Part shown: positions 18,532 through 30,204 of the stretch, in pieces | Layout of the letters: each line of letters starts with the position of its first letter | How positions within the stretch are numbered: the stretch's first letter is position 1 | NCBI RefSeq assembly: GCF_034093315.1 | Contig: NZ_CP139300.1 | Location: forward strand, 1,178,001-1,242,000 | Origin: Prochlorococcus sp. MIT 1314 | GTDB lineage: Bacteria; Cyanobacteriota; Cyanobacteriia; PCC-6307; Cyanobiaceae | Direction of reading: 5' to 3' | Length of the DNA: 64,000 bases | Notes under the pieces: model-generated | The model's input: the letters and a program-made list of their open reading frames with translations, nothing else | The model's database searches: none | What the model was told of the DNA's origin: nothing | Program-made: the position numbers and the translations under genes

Positions 18532-20307
18532 CTAATAGTGATTAGCAACTTTTCTATGATGCACTGCTGTTTTGCATGATAAGTCAGAGACATTACCATT
18601 TTCTACAATTCCGTAAATTATCCAATGATCTGGAGTCTCGAGTCTGGAACATACTTTACAATCTAAAAAAGCAAGTGAATCTGATATAACTGGTCCTCCT
18701 TTTGCAATGTTGCTATTTACATCTACCTCAGCAAATCTATCTGCTCCAGGAGCAAATCTCTTTAAAAAATGTCTAAACATTTTTTGATAGTTATCTTCTC
18801 GCAAAATGTTCACAACAAAACCTTTTCCAACTTGCATATACGATTCAATAGCTCTATCTTTTGCTACTGCTACTGTAATACCTGGTGGAGAAAAACTTGC
18901 TTGACTAACCCAACTTGCGACCATTGCACTTTGTCTAAATGTCGACCCTTCTCCTTGACTAGCTGTAACTACATATAATCCTCCACTTAACCTACCTAAC
19001 GCTTTATCTAAATTTGAATCAAGGCTCTTCATTGATGCAATATTTTTCTTTTTGTTGATTAATTGACCCAAGTCAGTTCCAGCCTCTTCGAATTGTTGAT
19101 AAATAATTGGATCTGGAATATTTTTAACTCTTAAAGGCGAAAAGGCTTCTTTCTGGCTTAGTTCTCTTAACTTGCTTGCTAAAGAATCTATTGGCTCATC
19201 ATTTCCTCCGAATGCATCATAAATAGCCGTAAATTGTTTAGGCTTTAAAGCTGCAAACAAAGTGCCAAGAGATTCTTTTAATTCATTGTCCGCATCAACT
19301 GGCCATGTGGGAATAACTACCGCTTTTGATTCAGAAATTAAACCTGTTAATTCCTGCGGATCAGAAGATCTTAAATCAATTAATTGGACTTGAGCATCTG
19401 CTTTACTTATGCCATGGGAAATAGCTTGGCTTAGTCGATCACAGTACCCATAATCGCTTATATAGCATACTGCTACAAATTCGTTTCCCTTACTTTTATT
19501 ACTACTCCATTCTAGATATTTTCCTTTCCAAAAATTGACTTGATTATGAAGCAAAGGGCCATGTCCTACGGCTATTGTTTTTAATTCAGGCAGCTTATCT
19601 ATTCTTTTAATTGCTTGCAAAACGCTTCTAGCGTTTGGACCCATTAGGCAATCGTAATAAAAACGGAAATCATCATATATTTCTTTTTGATCGGTGTCAT
19701 AAAATTCATCAGAACAATAATGGAGTCCAAATGCATCGCATGTGTAGAGGACATGAGTGCTGTGGTCATATGAAAAAATTGTATCTGGCCAATGTAAATT
19801 TGGTGCGCTTATAAATTCAATATTATGTTCTAAACCGCTATTAGGATTAGTTCCGAGATTTAAAAACTCTCCACTCTTAACCTCTAGACGCTTAAAAGGA
19901 ATATGTATTTGGTCTTCAATAAATTTAAGGGCTAATTTTGATCCTACTACTGTGATGTTTTGGTTTAATTCTAAAAGATTACCTATTAAGCCAGAATGAT
20001 CAGGTTCTGTATGGCTTGTAATTAGATAATTCACTTCTTGTGGATTTACATTTTTCAGTAATTCCTTAAACCATAATTCTTCGAACTTTGCGTGACTAGT
20101 ATCAATAATTGCTAGTTTTTCTCCTCTAATTATAAAACTATTGTAAGTAGTTCCATTTCTTAATCCAAATTCAATATCAAATCTACTACGATCCCAGTCC
20201 AAAGATCTTATGGCACATGAATCATCAGCGAAGTTTTGAGATTGAACTGTCAACTTGTTATTTATTTGTGCCAATTTAGAATTACTTGTCTGGGCAGAGG
20301 CTAGCAT
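18532..20307 (-). CDS. flv3: Flavodiiron protein Flv3 (class A, intact diiron site)
   Basis: This is the partner of Flv1 in the Mehler-like oxygen photoreduction. It has the same three-domain layout: beta-lactamase-like, flavodoxin and flavin reductase. All diiron ligands are present: HTEPDH, then H in APNLHWPDT, D in TCDAFGLHY and H in VGHGPLLHN. The flavin reductase domain includes SFSPPGITVAVAKDR. The ATG at 20307 is chosen as start; a TTG seven codons upstream at 20328 is an alternative. The gene is divergent from alaS with about 120 bases between. Confidence 0.93.
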   Translation of the reverse strand: MLASAQTSNSKLAQINNKLTVQSQNFADDSCAIRSLDWDRSRFDIEFGLRNGTTYNSFIIRGEKLAIIDTSHAKFEELWFKELLKNVNPQEVNYLITSHTEPDHSGLIGNLLELNQNITVVGSKLALKFIEDQIHIPFKRLEVKSGEFLNLGTNPNSGLEHNIEFISAPNLHWPDTIFSYDHSTHVLYTCDAFGLHYCSDEFYDTDQKEIYDDFRFYYDCLMGPNARSVLQAIKRIDKLPELKTIAVGHGPLLHNQVNFWKGKYLEWSSNKSKGNEFVAVCYISDYGYCDRLSQAISHGISKADAQVQLIDLRSSDPQELTGLISESKAVVIPTWPVDADNELKESLGTLFAALKPKQFTAIYDAFGGNDEPIDSLASKLRELSQKEAFSPLRVKNIPDPIIYQQFEEAGTDLGQLINKKKNIASMKSLDSNLDKALGRLSGGLYVVTASQGEGSTFRQSAMVASWVSQASFSPPGITVAVAKDRAIESYMQVGKGFVVNILREDNYQKMFRHFLKRFAPGADRFAEVDVNSNIAKGGPVISDSLAFLDCKVCSRLETPDHWIIYGIVENGNVSDLSCKTAVHHRKVANHY

Positions 20308-20426
20308 AGGACAAATCGCGTTATACAATAACTTTAGTTATGTAGAATATAAATCCGCGTGATTATTTTTGCCAAATAACCGAAATTACGCTTTTCTTTA
20401 ATTTTTATTCTTTTTATTCTGGATAA

Positions 20427-23087
20427 ATGACATCTCAACTAATTAAAAAAATAGTTACTGGAGATGAGATAAGAAATGCTTTTTTAAAATTTTATAGTGA
20501 AAAATTACATAAAATCATTCCAAGCGCATCTTTAATTCCAGATGATCCTACGGTTATGCTCACAATTGCTGGGATGCTACCTTTTAAACCAGTTTTTTTA
20601 GGTTTAAAAGAAAGACCGTCAAAAAGGGCTACATCTAGTCAAAAGTGCATCAGAACAAACGATATAGAAAACGTTGGAGTTACTGCTAGACACCACACTT
20701 TCTTTGAAATGCTTGGGAATTTCTCTTTTGGAGATTATTTTAAACGCGAGGCTATTCAATGGGCTTGGGAATTAGTTACTAATATTTATCAACTTTCTGC
20801 TGAAAATATAATTGTGAGTGTCTTTCATGAAGATGGAGAGTCTGAAAAAATTTGGAGAGATGAAATTGGTATTCATCCAGATAGGATAGTGAAACTAGGT
20901 GAGAAAGATAATTTTTGGTCTTCTGGAAAGACAGGTCCATGTGGACCTTGTTCAGAACTTTATTATGATTTTTATCCTGAAAAAGGTCTGCAGAATATTG
21001 ATTTAGAAGATGGAGATCGTTTTATTGAATTTTATAATCTTGTTTTTATGCAATATAATCGCGATCCTAATGGAAAATTGACAGATTTAAAATTTAAAAA
21101 TATTGATACAGGAATGGGCCTTGAAAGGATGGCTCAAATATTGCAAAAAAAGCAAAATAATTATGAGACAGATTTAATTTTTCCTATCATTCAAAAAACT
21201 TGTGAGATTGCAAATATTGATTATTTTTCTTCAAATGATAAAAACAAAATTTCTTTAAAAATTATTGGAGATCATACAAGAGCTGTTGTTCATTTAATTT
21301 CTGATGGAGTAGCAGCAAGTAATCTCGGCAGGGGTTATATCTTAAGAAGGCTTATTAGAAGAATGGTCAGACATGGGAGATTATTAGGCATAACAAATGA
21401 ATTTTTACCGCATATTGCTACTGTGGGGATAAATTTAATGAAAAAAAATTATCCTGATTTAAAAAATAATAATGATTTAATTTTGAATGAGATAAAAATA
21501 GAAGAAGTACGGTTTAGGGAAACCCTTGAAAGGGGCGAGAAATTGCTAGATGAATTAATTTCTTCGGGTCAGAAATTAATTTCTGGTTTTAAAGCTTTTG
21601 AACTTTATGATACTTATGGATTTCCTCTAGAACTTACTGTAGAAATTGCTGAGGAAAATAGTATCAGTGTAGATGTAAAGGGTTTTGAAGAAGAAATGAA
21701 TGCACAAAAAGAAAGAGCTAAAGCTGCTTCAAGTAATATTGATTTGACATTAGAGGGATCATTAGAGCGAGAAATAGATCTTTTTAACAAAACTGTTTTT
21801 AATGGTTATGATTCACTTCTTTCGGAAGCTGAAATAAAGGGCATATTTTTGGATTCAACATTAGTTAAGCAAGCAAGTGAAGGTCAGAAAGTTTTAATTG
21901 TTCTTGATCAGACAACTTTTTATGGAGAATCTGGCGGCCAAGTTGGTGATATTGGAACGATATTTTCAAATGATGTAGAGGTCTTAGTTGATAATGTTAT
22001 TCGAAAGAAAAATGTTTTTTTACATTATGGAATAATCAAAAAAGGAATATTAACTATTGGACAAAAAGTTAAGACTAATGTTAAATCCTCTAATAGAGCT
22101 AAGGCTGCCGCAAATCATACAGCTACCCATTTATTGCAATCTGCTCTCAAATCAATTGTTGATGAAAGTGTTGGACAAAAAGGTTCATTGGTAGCTTTTA
22201 ATAAATTAAGATTTGACTTTAATTCTTCTAAGCCTATTTCTAAAGATCAAATTTCTAAGATTGAGAGTCTAGTTAACTCTTGGATTATGGAAAATCATAT
22301 CCTAGAAATAAAAAATATGGCTAAGAGTGAGGCTCTTGAAAAGGGTGCAGTGGCCATGTTTGGAGAAAAATATGATGAAGAAGTCCGCGTTGTTAATGTG
22401 CCAGGAGTATCAATGGAACTTTGTGGTGGCACACATGTTAAAACTACATCTGAATTAGGTTCTTTCAAAATAATAAGTGAGGAAGGAATCTCAGCCGGAG
22501 TAAGAAGAATCGAAGCATTATCTGGCCAATCAGCATTCGACTATTTCAGTGATAGAAATACTTTAGTAAATCAACTAAGTGATTTGTTAAAAGCAAATCC
22601 TAATCAACTTTTTGAAAGGGTTAATAATTTGCAAGAAGAACTTTTTAATAAGAATAAAGAGATACAAAAAATGAAAGATGAAATTGCATATTTTAAATAC
22701 TCTTCATTGGAATCATCCGCAGAAATAGTAAATTCTTTTTCGATTTTAGTAAATCAGATTGATGGCTTAGATGGAAATTCTTTGCAATCTGCAGCACTTA
22801 ATTTAACTTCTCATTTAGGCAAGAAAGCATTAGTGATTCTTGGGGGAATACCAAATCCAGAAAACAGAAAGTTATTATTTGTAGTTTCTTTAGGTGATGA
22901 TGCGGTAAAAATAGGATTGCATGCAGGAAAATTAATTAATGAGATTGCAAGAATTTGTTCCGGAGGTGGAGGAGGGAAGGCTAACTTTGCTCAAGCAGGG
23001 GCTAAAGATATTGACAAGTTAAGTTTTGCTTTAGATTATGCTAAAAATCATTTGCAAAAAACTTTGGAAAGTTATTCTGATAAATAA
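20427..23087 (+). CDS. alaS: Alanyl-tRNA synthetase
   Basis: This class II synthetase charges tRNA-Ala and edits misacylated serine and glycine. The 886 residues include motif 1 and motif 2 ([18 protein letters not shown]), the class [13 protein letters not shown], the editing-domain zinc motif [11 protein letters not shown] with CGGTHV (~563-670), and the C-terminal DHHA1 domain with [20 protein letters not shown] sequence. The length is standard. The last 16 bases overlap the convergent speA gene. Confidence 0.98.
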   Translation: MTSQLIKKIVTGDEIRNAFLKFYSEKLHKIIPSASLIPDDPTVMLTIAGMLPFKPVFLGLKERPSKRATSSQKCIRTNDIENVGVTARHHTFFEMLGNFSFGDYFKREAIQWAWELVTNIYQLSAENIIVSVFHEDGESEKIWRDEIGIHPDRIVKLGEKDNFWSSGKTGPCGPCSELYYDFYPEKGLQNIDLEDGDRFIEFYNLVFMQYNRDPNGKLTDLKFKNIDTGMGLERMAQILQKKQNNYETDLIFPIIQKTCEIANIDYFSSNDKNKISLKIIGDHTRAVVHLISDGVAASNLGRGYILRRLIRRMVRHGRLLGITNEFLPHIATVGINLMKKNYPDLKNNNDLILNEIKIEEVRFRETLERGEKLLDELISSGQKLISGFKAFELYDTYGFPLELTVEIAEENSISVDVKGFEEEMNAQKERAKAASSNIDLTLEGSLEREIDLFNKTVFNGYDSLLSEAEIKGIFLDSTLVKQASEGQKVLIVLDQTTFYGESGGQVGDIGTIFSNDVEVLVDNVIRKKNVFLHYGIIKKGILTIGQKVKTNVKSSNRAKAAANHTATHLLQSALKSIVDESVGQKGSLVAFNKLRFDFNSSKPISKDQISKIESLVNSWIMENHILEIKNMAKSEALEKGAVAMFGEKYDEEVRVVNVPGVSMELCGGTHVKTTSELGSFKIISEEGISAGVRRIEALSGQSAFDYFSDRNTLVNQLSDLLKANPNQLFERVNNLQEELFNKNKEIQKMKDEIAYFKYSSLESSAEIVNSFSILVNQIDGLDGNSLQSAALNLTSHLGKKALVILGGIPNPENRKLLFVVSLGDDAVKIGLHAGKLINEIARICSGGGGGKANFAQAGAKDIDKLSFALDYAKNHLQKTLESYSDK

Positions 23088-25018
23088 CTACTTTTTCTAA
23101 GACTCATTTCGATTTGATCAATTAATTTTCTTGCCTCTTCAATAGTTAATTTTTTTTGATCAATTGCTGATTCAGTATTAATCCTTATAGATTCAACCAA
23201 AGAAGCTGAACTGTAATCCAATAACTGTAAAATTTCAGATTTACTTTCCTCTTTAATAATATTTTTGACCTTATATGAATTATCTTGATTTATATCTATA
23301 TGAACAACGTTTGTATTGCCAAATAAATTGTGCAAGTTTCCCAATGCTTCTTGATAGGCTCCAGTCATAAAAATTCCAATTAGATAATCTTTATCTTCTT
23401 CTGGCTTATGTAAATTAAGTAATGATTTAATTTTTCCATCATCAATAAAATTATTTAGTTTACCATCTGAATCACAAGTTAAATCTGCAAAGTTGCCTTT
23501 GCAGAAAGGCTCTTCTAAGTGCCTATGTATTGGTACTATTGGAAAAATTTGATTGATTGCCCAGCTATCGGGAATAGATTTAAAGATTGATATATTTGCA
23601 TAATAAGTTGACGCAAGAGTTTCTGTAATTTCAGATAAATCAGGGTGGTTGATGTCATCATTATTCAGGTTATTAGAAATTTCTTTTGCGCAAGCCCAGG
23701 TAAGTTCTTCGGCATAAGCTCGTTCTGCTAAACTTAAAAATCCTAATCTAAAGGCAACTAAGCAATCTTCTTTAAACTTTTTTGCATCATTCCATAGTTC
23801 AATTATTTGAGATAAATTTATTTTTTTATTTTTAAGTTTTTTTAATTCGTAGAAAGTTTCAAGTAAATTAGAAATGATTAATTGTTGATCTTTTTTATCA
23901 AAAATTTGTAGTTTGGAACTAACATGGCTTGTTCCTAAGACATTAAAAATTAAAACTGAACAGTGACTAATTATTGCTCTTCCACTTTCTGAGATTATGG
24001 TTGGATGCTTGATATTATTTAATTCACATGAATCTTTAATGGTTGCAATTACATCGTTAGCATAATTTTGAAGAGAATAATTAGTAGAGGTGTTGGAGGA
24101 GGTTTTAGTTCCATCAAAATCTATCCCTAATCCTCCCCCTACGTCGATATATTGCATTGGGGCACCTAGTTTACATAGTTCAACATATATTTGACTCGCT
24201 TCTTGTAATGCGTCTTTAATTACAGCAATATCACTTATTTGACTTCCTATATGAAAATGGAGCAATTTCATTTCGTTTATAAGATTTGCTTCTTTAAGTT
24301 CTTTTATTGTCGACATAATTTCTGGGATTGATAATCCAAATTTGGAATTATCTCCAATAGATTTGCCCCACCTACCACTACTTTTACTTGATAACTTTGC
24401 TCTAATTCCTATCAATGGAGTTGCGTTAAGTTCTTGAACTGCTTCAATAATTCTTTTTACCTCATCTGGTTGTTCAATAACTATTATTGGATTTTTGCCG
24501 AGTTTTCTGGACAAAGTAGCAATCTCAATATATTTTTTATCTTTATATCCGTTGCATATTAATAATGAATTTTGGTTTTCAAGAAGCGCAAGGCCAATTA
24601 ATAGCTCTGATTTACTTCCTACTTCTAACCCAAAATTCCATTGACTACCAAACTCTATTATCTTTTCCAATATATTTTTTTGTTGATTACATTTGACAGG
24701 AAAAACGCCTTGATAGATATTTTCATATTTGTAGGTTTTTATTGCTTTTGAAAAAGCATCATGTAGTGCATTTATTCGATCTTTTAAGATATCGTTAAAT
24801 CTTATGATTAATGGAGGATTGATTTCTCTACTTTTAAGTTCTTTGACAAGCTTGAAAAGATCAATCTTATTTTCAGATTTTATATCTTTAGTTACTGCTA
24901 TATTTCCTTTGGAATTTATAGAAAAATATTTATCCCCCCATTTGTCTATTTTGTAAGTCGAAATACTATCTTCAATAGTCCAAATATTTTTTAATTTTTT
25001 CGGCTCAAAATTGGTCAC
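23072..25018 (-). CDS. speA: Biosynthetic arginine decarboxylase
   Basis: SpeA converts arginine to agmatine, the first step of cyanobacterial polyamine synthesis. The 648-residue PLP enzyme has the Schiff-base lysine in VFPVKCNQQ near residue 105, [10 protein letters not shown] around 253, and [12 protein letters not shown] near 290, all typical of the fold III decarboxylase family. The C-terminal domain is complete. Its 3' end overlaps alaS by 16 bases. It starts at ATG 25018, divergent from ndk. Confidence 0.96.
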   Translation of the reverse strand: MTNFEPKKLKNIWTIEDSISTYKIDKWGDKYFSINSKGNIAVTKDIKSENKIDLFKLVKELKSREINPPLIIRFNDILKDRINALHDAFSKAIKTYKYENIYQGVFPVKCNQQKNILEKIIEFGSQWNFGLEVGSKSELLIGLALLENQNSLLICNGYKDKKYIEIATLSRKLGKNPIIVIEQPDEVKRIIEAVQELNATPLIGIRAKLSSKSSGRWGKSIGDNSKFGLSIPEIMSTIKELKEANLINEMKLLHFHIGSQISDIAVIKDALQEASQIYVELCKLGAPMQYIDVGGGLGIDFDGTKTSSNTSTNYSLQNYANDVIATIKDSCELNNIKHPTIISESGRAIISHCSVLIFNVLGTSHVSSKLQIFDKKDQQLIISNLLETFYELKKLKNKKINLSQIIELWNDAKKFKEDCLVAFRLGFLSLAERAYAEELTWACAKEISNNLNNDDINHPDLSEITETLASTYYANISIFKSIPDSWAINQIFPIVPIHRHLEEPFCKGNFADLTCDSDGKLNNFIDDGKIKSLLNLHKPEEDKDYLIGIFMTGAYQEALGNLHNLFGNTNVVHIDINQDNSYKVKNIIKEESKSEILQLLDYSSASLVESIRINTESAIDQKKLTIEEARKLIDQIEMSLRKSSYLSE

Positions 25019-25140
25019 TTTATGTCTTATTGATTAATAAATGTTTTTGAAAATAACTCAAAACAATATCTTTTATTTTAATGATTACTTGCCAAGTTAC
25101 CACCCAAAAGTTGAATATACATAGAGTGATTATTAATTAA

Positions 25141-25599
25141 ATGACCAGAGAGAGAACCTTTATTGCAATTAAACCAGATGGAGTTCAAAGAGGATATGTT
25201 GCTGAGATTATTGGCAGATTTGAAAAAAAAGGATTTAAATTGGTTGGATTAAAGCAATTAATCCCCTCAAAAGATCTTGCTCAAAATCATTATGGTGTAC
25301 ATAGAGAAAGACCCTTTTTTGGCGATTTAGTAGACTTTATTTCAAGTGGTCCTGTTGTAGCAATGGTGTGGGAAGGCGAAGGAGTTATTTTGAGTGCTAG
25401 AAAACTAATAGGTGCAACAAAACCTCTTGAAGCTGAGCCTGGAACAATTAGAGGTGATTTAGCTATTGATATTGGGAGGAATATTATTCATGGTTCTGAT
25501 GGAGAAGATACTGCTAAATTTGAAATTGATCTATGGTTTAACGATGATGAATTATGTGAGTGGGAAACTTCTGATTCGAAATGGCGTTCTGAAAATTAA
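25141..25599 (+). CDS. ndk: Nucleoside-diphosphate kinase
   Basis: Ndk equilibrates nucleoside di- and triphosphates through a phosphohistidine. The 152 residues show the start [14 protein letters not shown], the substrate loop, and the active-site [12 protein letters not shown] with the catalytic histidine at ~118. It has the usual length and is a single compact domain. It is followed three bases later by the convergent thiO stop. Confidence 0.98.
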   Translation: MTRERTFIAIKPDGVQRGYVAEIIGRFEKKGFKLVGLKQLIPSKDLAQNHYGVHRERPFFGDLVDFISSGPVVAMVWEGEGVILSARKLIGATKPLEAEPGTIRGDLAIDIGRNIIHGSDGEDTAKFEIDLWFNDDELCEWETSDSKWRSEN

Positions 25600-25602
25600 A
25601 AT

Positions 25603-26712
25603 TTAAATCTCAAATCTATCTAAACTAAATTTTTCTAAAAAGCTTTTTTCTATTTCTTTGAGACTTTTATTTTGAACTATTTTCAAAAGAAGATCACTTG
25701 TTATTGCAGAAAATAAAACTCCATTTCTGTAATGTCCTGTAGCTATAAAAAGGTTTTCAATTTTAGATTTTCCAATGATTGGTTTAAGGTCTGGTGTACA
25801 AGGTCTAAATCCCCACCAATGTTCCATTTGTGGCCAATTAATAGCTTCTGGTAATAAGGAGCAAATACCTTCTTGCAGTTCTTTTATCCCATTAGGAGTA
25901 TTACCCTGATTAAATTTTGAATCTTTTTCAACTGTCGCTCCAACTATAATAAGTCCATCATCACGAGGAACTAGATAAGTTTTTGGACCAAAAATAACTC
26001 TTTTCAAGAAATTTGTTGGACCTTGTATTGATAGCATTTGTCCCTTTATAGGAAAGACTGGAATCTCATTAAAAATTTTTTTACTCCAAGCACCACTGCA
26101 TATAATTGCTTTTTCGCAAGTAATTTTTTTTAGTTCCCCAGTGGCACATAAAACTGTTGCACCAGTAAGTTTGTTTTTTTCTAATATCAAATCCTCTACT
26201 TCTGATCCTTCTTGAAATTCAACTCCATGCAAGGAGCATGCTCTCTCAAGAGCACGCATCAGTCTTCTTCGGTTATCTATTTGACCATCTTGTTCAAAAA
26301 GTAAACCATGCTTCCAAATGGAATTCATTCCATTAATTTCTGTTTGAAGATCTTTGTGATTTAAATATTTACCATATTTATAAGTGGGAAACTCTTCAAG
26401 ATCTTCTTTATTTTTAAAAGGAACTACTATTCCACATTTTTTTAAACCGCATTTAATATTACTATCTTGCTCAATACTTTTTATCCACTTTGGAATTAGA
26501 CTTTGACTTTCTTGGCCAAATTTTAGTAATTCATTTTCGAGTCCTTCGGCATGAGTAGCTAACATTCCTGCAGCAACAAATCCAGCTGATTCATTTCTGT
26601 TTTTGCTTAAAACTAAAACTTTGAAGTTATTTCTAGAAAATGCATAAGCAATAGATAAACCTACAAGTCCACCGCCAATAATTAATATTGATTTTTTTGT
26701 TTCTTGTGTCAT
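25603..26712 (-). CDS. thiO: Glycine oxidase-like FAD enzyme for thiamine synthesis
   Basis: ThiO oxidises glycine to the imine (iminoacetate) used for the thiazole ring. The 369-residue protein begins with the FAD-binding IIGGGLVGLSIAYAF motif, and the C terminus has RPCTPDLKPIIG and ATGHYRNGVLFSA, typical of D-amino-acid-oxidase-fold ThiO. In some cyanobacteria ThiO is fused to ThiG; here it stands alone. Substrate assignment is from family and could be a related amino-acid oxidase. Confidence 0.87.
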   Translation of the reverse strand: MTQETKKSILIIGGGLVGLSIAYAFSRNNFKVLVLSKNRNESAGFVAAGMLATHAEGLENELLKFGQESQSLIPKWIKSIEQDSNIKCGLKKCGIVVPFKNKEDLEEFPTYKYGKYLNHKDLQTEINGMNSIWKHGLLFEQDGQIDNRRRLMRALERACSLHGVEFQEGSEVEDLILEKNKLTGATVLCATGELKKITCEKAIICSGAWSKKIFNEIPVFPIKGQMLSIQGPTNFLKRVIFGPKTYLVPRDDGLIIVGATVEKDSKFNQGNTPNGIKELQEGICSLLPEAINWPQMEHWWGFRPCTPDLKPIIGKSKIENLFIATGHYRNGVLFSAITSDLLLKIVQNKSLKEIEKSFLEKFSLDRFEI

Positions 26713-26791
26713 TTAAGAATTAATATTTTTATTTGTGTTTTGGTCCTCTTTTCCTTTATATCCAATAAAATTAATAAAGAGACTTTTGATA

Positions 26792-28264
26792 ATGAACAAT
26801 TTGGAATCTTGGGAAGCTGTGATTGGTTTGGAAACTCATGTACAGCTTAATACGAAAAGTAAAATATTCACATCTGCTTCAACAGCTTTTGGTGATGCAC
26901 CAAATACGCATATAGATCCTGTAGTTTGTGGTTTACCAGGAACTCTCCCAGTTTTGAATGAGACTGTTCTTGAGTATGCTGTTAAAACTTCTCTAGCATT
27001 AAATTTAAATGTTGCAGAACATTGTAAATTTGATAGAAAACAATATTTTTATCCTGATCTGCCTAAAAATTATCAAATTTCACAATTTGATGAGCCACTA
27101 GCTGAAAATGGCTGGTTAGATGTTGAAATAATTGAAAAGAACAAAGAACCCTATATCAAAAAAATTGGTATAGAAAGGTTACATATGGAAGAAGATGCAG
27201 GAAAACTAGTCCATTCAGGTAGTGACAGATTAGCTGGTTCTAAGTATTCTTTAGTTGATTACAATCGTGCCGGAATAGCACTGTGTGAGATTGTAAGTAA
27301 ACCAGATATTAGATCAGGTAAAGAGGCATCTGAATATGCTTCAGAGATTAGAAGAACAGTTAGATATCTAGGCGTATCAGACGGAAATATGCAAGAGGGT
27401 TCATTACGATGTGATGTCAATATTTCAGTGAGAAAAGGACCTAATGCTCCTTTTGGTACCAAAGTGGAAATAAAAAATATGAATTCATTTTCTGCAATTC
27501 AAAAGGCTTGTGATTATGAAATAGCAAGACAAATAGAAGTTTATGAAAATGGAGGCAAAATTTTCCAAGAAACAAGGTTATGGGATGAAGCTAAGCAACT
27601 AACAAAAAGTATGAGAATGAAAGAAGGCAGTAGTGACTATAGATATTTTCCTGATCCTGACTTAGGCCCAATTGAAATAACAAAAGCCCAAAAAGAAATA
27701 TGGTTAAAAGAACTTCCAGAATTACCTTCAAAAAAAAGAAATAAATATGTTAATGAATTTGGATTATCTGCATATGATGCAAGGGTAATTTCTGACGAAA
27801 TTAATATGGCTAACTTTTTTGAAGAAACAGTAGCTAATGGTGCTGATGCCAAGCTAGCTTCAAATTGGGTAACAAGTGATATTGTGGGTTATTTAAAAGC
27901 AAATAAACTGAGTTTTAGTGACTTAAAACTTAGTCCTGAAAATCTTGCTGAAATGATTAGCATGATCTCAAATAAAACTATAAGTGGAAAAATTGCAAAG
28001 AAAATTTTACCTGAACTAATTCAAAAAACTATTTCTCCGAAAAAATTTGTTGAAGAAAAAGGTTTGGGCATGATATCTGATTCTTCAAGTATTTTACCAA
28101 TAATCGATGAACTTATAACTGAACATCCAGATGAGGTTCAAGCATTTAGAAATGGTAAAACTAAATTACTTGGTTTTTTTGTTGGTCAACTAATGAAAAG
28201 AACAAAAGGTAAAGCTGACCCTAAACTTGCAAATAAACTTCTTGCAGAAAAATTGAATAGCTAA
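26792..28264 (+). CDS. gatB: Aspartyl/glutamyl-tRNA(Asn/Gln) amidotransferase subunit B
   Basis: GatB binds misacylated Glu-tRNA-Gln (or Asp-tRNA-Asn) within GatCAB and catalyses amidation. The 490 residues begin MNNLESWEAVIGLETHVQL, the standard N terminus; an ORF extension back to 26735 adds 19 non-family residues and is rejected. Motifs include FYPDLPKNYQISQFD and RCDVNISVR, and the C-terminal YqeY-like tail domain is present. It begins 79 bases from thiO and ends 4 bases before convergent coaE. Confidence 0.97.
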   Translation: MNNLESWEAVIGLETHVQLNTKSKIFTSASTAFGDAPNTHIDPVVCGLPGTLPVLNETVLEYAVKTSLALNLNVAEHCKFDRKQYFYPDLPKNYQISQFDEPLAENGWLDVEIIEKNKEPYIKKIGIERLHMEEDAGKLVHSGSDRLAGSKYSLVDYNRAGIALCEIVSKPDIRSGKEASEYASEIRRTVRYLGVSDGNMQEGSLRCDVNISVRKGPNAPFGTKVEIKNMNSFSAIQKACDYEIARQIEVYENGGKIFQETRLWDEAKQLTKSMRMKEGSSDYRYFPDPDLGPIEITKAQKEIWLKELPELPSKKRNKYVNEFGLSAYDARVISDEINMANFFEETVANGADAKLASNWVTSDIVGYLKANKLSFSDLKLSPENLAEMISMISNKTISGKIAKKILPELIQKTISPKKFVEEKGLGMISDSSSILPIIDELITEHPDEVQAFRNGKTKLLGFFVGQLMKRTKGKADPKLANKLLAEKLNS

Positions 28265-28268
28265 AGCT

Positions 28269-28886
28269 TCAAAGAAGCTCTCTTATTATCTTGATCCATT
28301 TATTTTGATCATCTGAATTATCTAAAATAATGTCTGAAAATTTTCTTTTTTCTTCAAAACTTAATTGAAGATTTATGGAGTCATATGCTTCTTTTTCGCT
28401 AATTTTATCTCGTGTCATAAGTCTTTTTTTTTGTGTTTCTCTAGGACATTTAACTAACCATATTTCAGTGCAAATATCTTCAAATTTTGCTTCAAATAAT
28501 AATGGAATAACCAATACTAAAGTTTGAGTATTTTTGTAACGACTGCATTCTTCTATCATTTTTTCTTTAATTAATGGGTGAAGTAATTTTTCTATCCATT
28601 CTTTACTTTCTGAATGTTTAAAAATAATGTTCCTTAAAAGTTTTCTGTTTATTGCTCTTTCTGGATTGTTCTTATTATCAATAATTTTATTTCCAAAATA
28701 ATCTAAAATTTTCTTATATCCATATGTGTTTGGTTTAATTAATTCTCTTGATAAATTATCTGCATCTAAAATTGGAATTTTATTATGTTTTTTAATGTAA
28801 TTAGTTATGGTTGTCTTCCCACTGGCAATGCCTCCTGTTAAACCAATTCTTCTTTGGTTGTTTTTTGATTTTTGAAGAATATCCAT
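28269..28886 (-). CDS. coaE: Dephospho-CoA kinase
   Basis: CoaE performs the last step of coenzyme A synthesis. The Walker A motif is GLTGGIASGKTT, followed by ILDADNLSREL and the lid RLMTRD. The start is ATG 28886, giving 205 residues; the open frame continues upstream across the argJ 5' end but that extension overlaps argJ on the opposite strand and is not family-like. It is divergent from argJ with 76 bases between. Confidence 0.95.
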   Translation of the reverse strand: MDILQKSKNNQRRIGLTGGIASGKTTITNYIKKHNKIPILDADNLSRELIKPNTYGYKKILDYFGNKIIDNKNNPERAINRKLLRNIIFKHSESKEWIEKLLHPLIKEKMIEECSRYKNTQTLVLVIPLLFEAKFEDICTEIWLVKCPRETQKKRLMTRDKISEKEAYDSINLQLSFEEKRKFSDIILDNSDDQNKWIKIIRELL

Positions 28887-28962
28887 AATATTTAATAATA
28901 ATCTAATTACCTGTTTCTTTAGTATTGAAGAGTAGTTAATATGAATTAAAATACCAAAAAGT

Positions 28963-30201
28963 TTGAGCCAGTTAGATTCCAATTGGTCTTTTGTTGATGA
29001 CAGTAAGGAAATACCCAAGGGGTTTCTTTTTGCTGGGATATCAGCTGGATTAAAAGCTTCTAATAAAAAAGATTTAGCACTAATACTCGCTCCAGAAGGC
29101 AGTATTTTTAGTGGGATGTTTACCCAATCAATAGTTCGCGCTTCATGTGTGGATATTTGTGAAGAAAGAATTAAACGAGCCTCGGGATTTGTACGAGCAA
29201 TTTTAATTAATTCTGGGCAAGCAAATGCATGCACGGGAAGTATTGGATTTCAACATTGTCAAATTGCTACATCAAAGATTGCAGAATTGTTAGGTATAAG
29301 AGAAGAAGAGGTTTTAATGTGCTCAACTGGTGTAATTGGTGTTCCTATACAAATAAATGACTTATTAGAAAATTTACCAAATTTAGTGAGTGATTTAAAA
29401 GTTAATAGTTTTCAAAATGCAGCCGAAGCAATTTTAACTACTGATTTGACGTTGAAAAAAGTTGTAATAGAGACGATTATTCAAGGTAGAAAGATAAAAA
29501 TAGCAGGATTCGCAAAAGGATCAGGAATGATTTATCCCAATATGGCTACAATGCTTGCTTTCCTCACTTGTGATGCGGGCATTGAAAAAAAAGAATGGGA
29601 TAAAATGATTTCTATTGCTGTTAAAAAATCTTTTAATGCAATTTCAGTTGATGGAGAGACAAGTACAAATGATTCTTTCATTGCAATAAATGCGGGGAAA
29701 AAAATTAATACAAGATATTTGGCAGTTATTCAAAAAGGAATTGATATCGTATGTCAAAACTTGGCAAAAAACATTGCGAGAGATGGAGAAGGAGCAAATT
29801 GTCTATTAGAAGTTTTAGTTCAAGGAGCAAAAAATTCTGATGATGCAATTATGGTTGCTAAATCTATATGTAATTCTGCACTTGTAAAAACTGCCATACA
29901 TGGCTGTGATCCTAATTGGGGAAGAATTATTTCTGCTGCAGGTAATTCTGGGGTTAAATTCAATTTCAATGAAGTAGACCTGTATATAGGTAACTATCAG
30001 ATTTTGGAAAAGGGTAAGTTAAATCAATATGATTCGAAGCAATTAACAGAATATATCAAATCTAAAATGAAAGGTAGATATTTAGTAGATGATATTGTGC
30101 GAATTATAATAAATTTAAATTCTGGCGAATCGAAAGGTACTGGTTGGGGATGCGATTTTTCTAAAAAGTATGTTGAAATAAATAGCGAATATACAACATG
30201 A
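28963..30201 (+). CDS. argJ: Bifunctional ornithine acetyltransferase / N-acetylglutamate synthase
   Basis: ArgJ recycles the acetyl group from N-acetylornithine to glutamate in arginine synthesis. The 412-residue precursor self-cleaves at the Ala-Thr bond in PNMATMLAFLTCDAG near residue 198, giving alpha and beta chains. INSGQANACTG, GDGEGA-like RDGEGANCLLEV and GCDPNWGRI are present. The start is TTG at 28963. The last ten codons and TGA appear to be supplied by the adjacent island: a second, diverged copy of them lies at 35659-35691. Confidence 0.95.
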   Translation: MSQLDSNWSFVDDSKEIPKGFLFAGISAGLKASNKKDLALILAPEGSIFSGMFTQSIVRASCVDICEERIKRASGFVRAILINSGQANACTGSIGFQHCQIATSKIAELLGIREEEVLMCSTGVIGVPIQINDLLENLPNLVSDLKVNSFQNAAEAILTTDLTLKKVVIETIIQGRKIKIAGFAKGSGMIYPNMATMLAFLTCDAGIEKKEWDKMISIAVKKSFNAISVDGETSTNDSFIAINAGKKINTRYLAVIQKGIDIVCQNLAKNIARDGEGANCLLEVLVQGAKNSDDAIMVAKSICNSALVKTAIHGCDPNWGRIISAAGNSGVKFNFNEVDLYIGNYQILEKGKLNQYDSKQLTEYIKSKMKGRYLVDDIVRIIINLNSGESKGTGWGCDFSKKYVEINSEYTT

Positions 30202-30204
30202 TTA
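30178..30204. repeat. Left att-like site at the argJ 3' end
   Basis: The last codons of argJ contain the shared core AATAGCGAATA (30181-30191), which recurs at 35671-35681. Bases right of the core probably came with the island, and they keep the argJ reading frame intact (YTT then TGA). Two copies of CATGATTA at 30197-30204 and 30214-30221, 17 bases apart, lie just inside and could be accessory binding sites. Function is inference from the paired repeat. Confidence 0.6.

Noticed and set aside
28887..29234. N-terminal extension of the coaE ORF
   Set aside because: It overlaps the argJ 5' end on the opposite strand and precedes the conserved GLTGGIASGKTT start by over 100 residues; it is a shadow of argJ.
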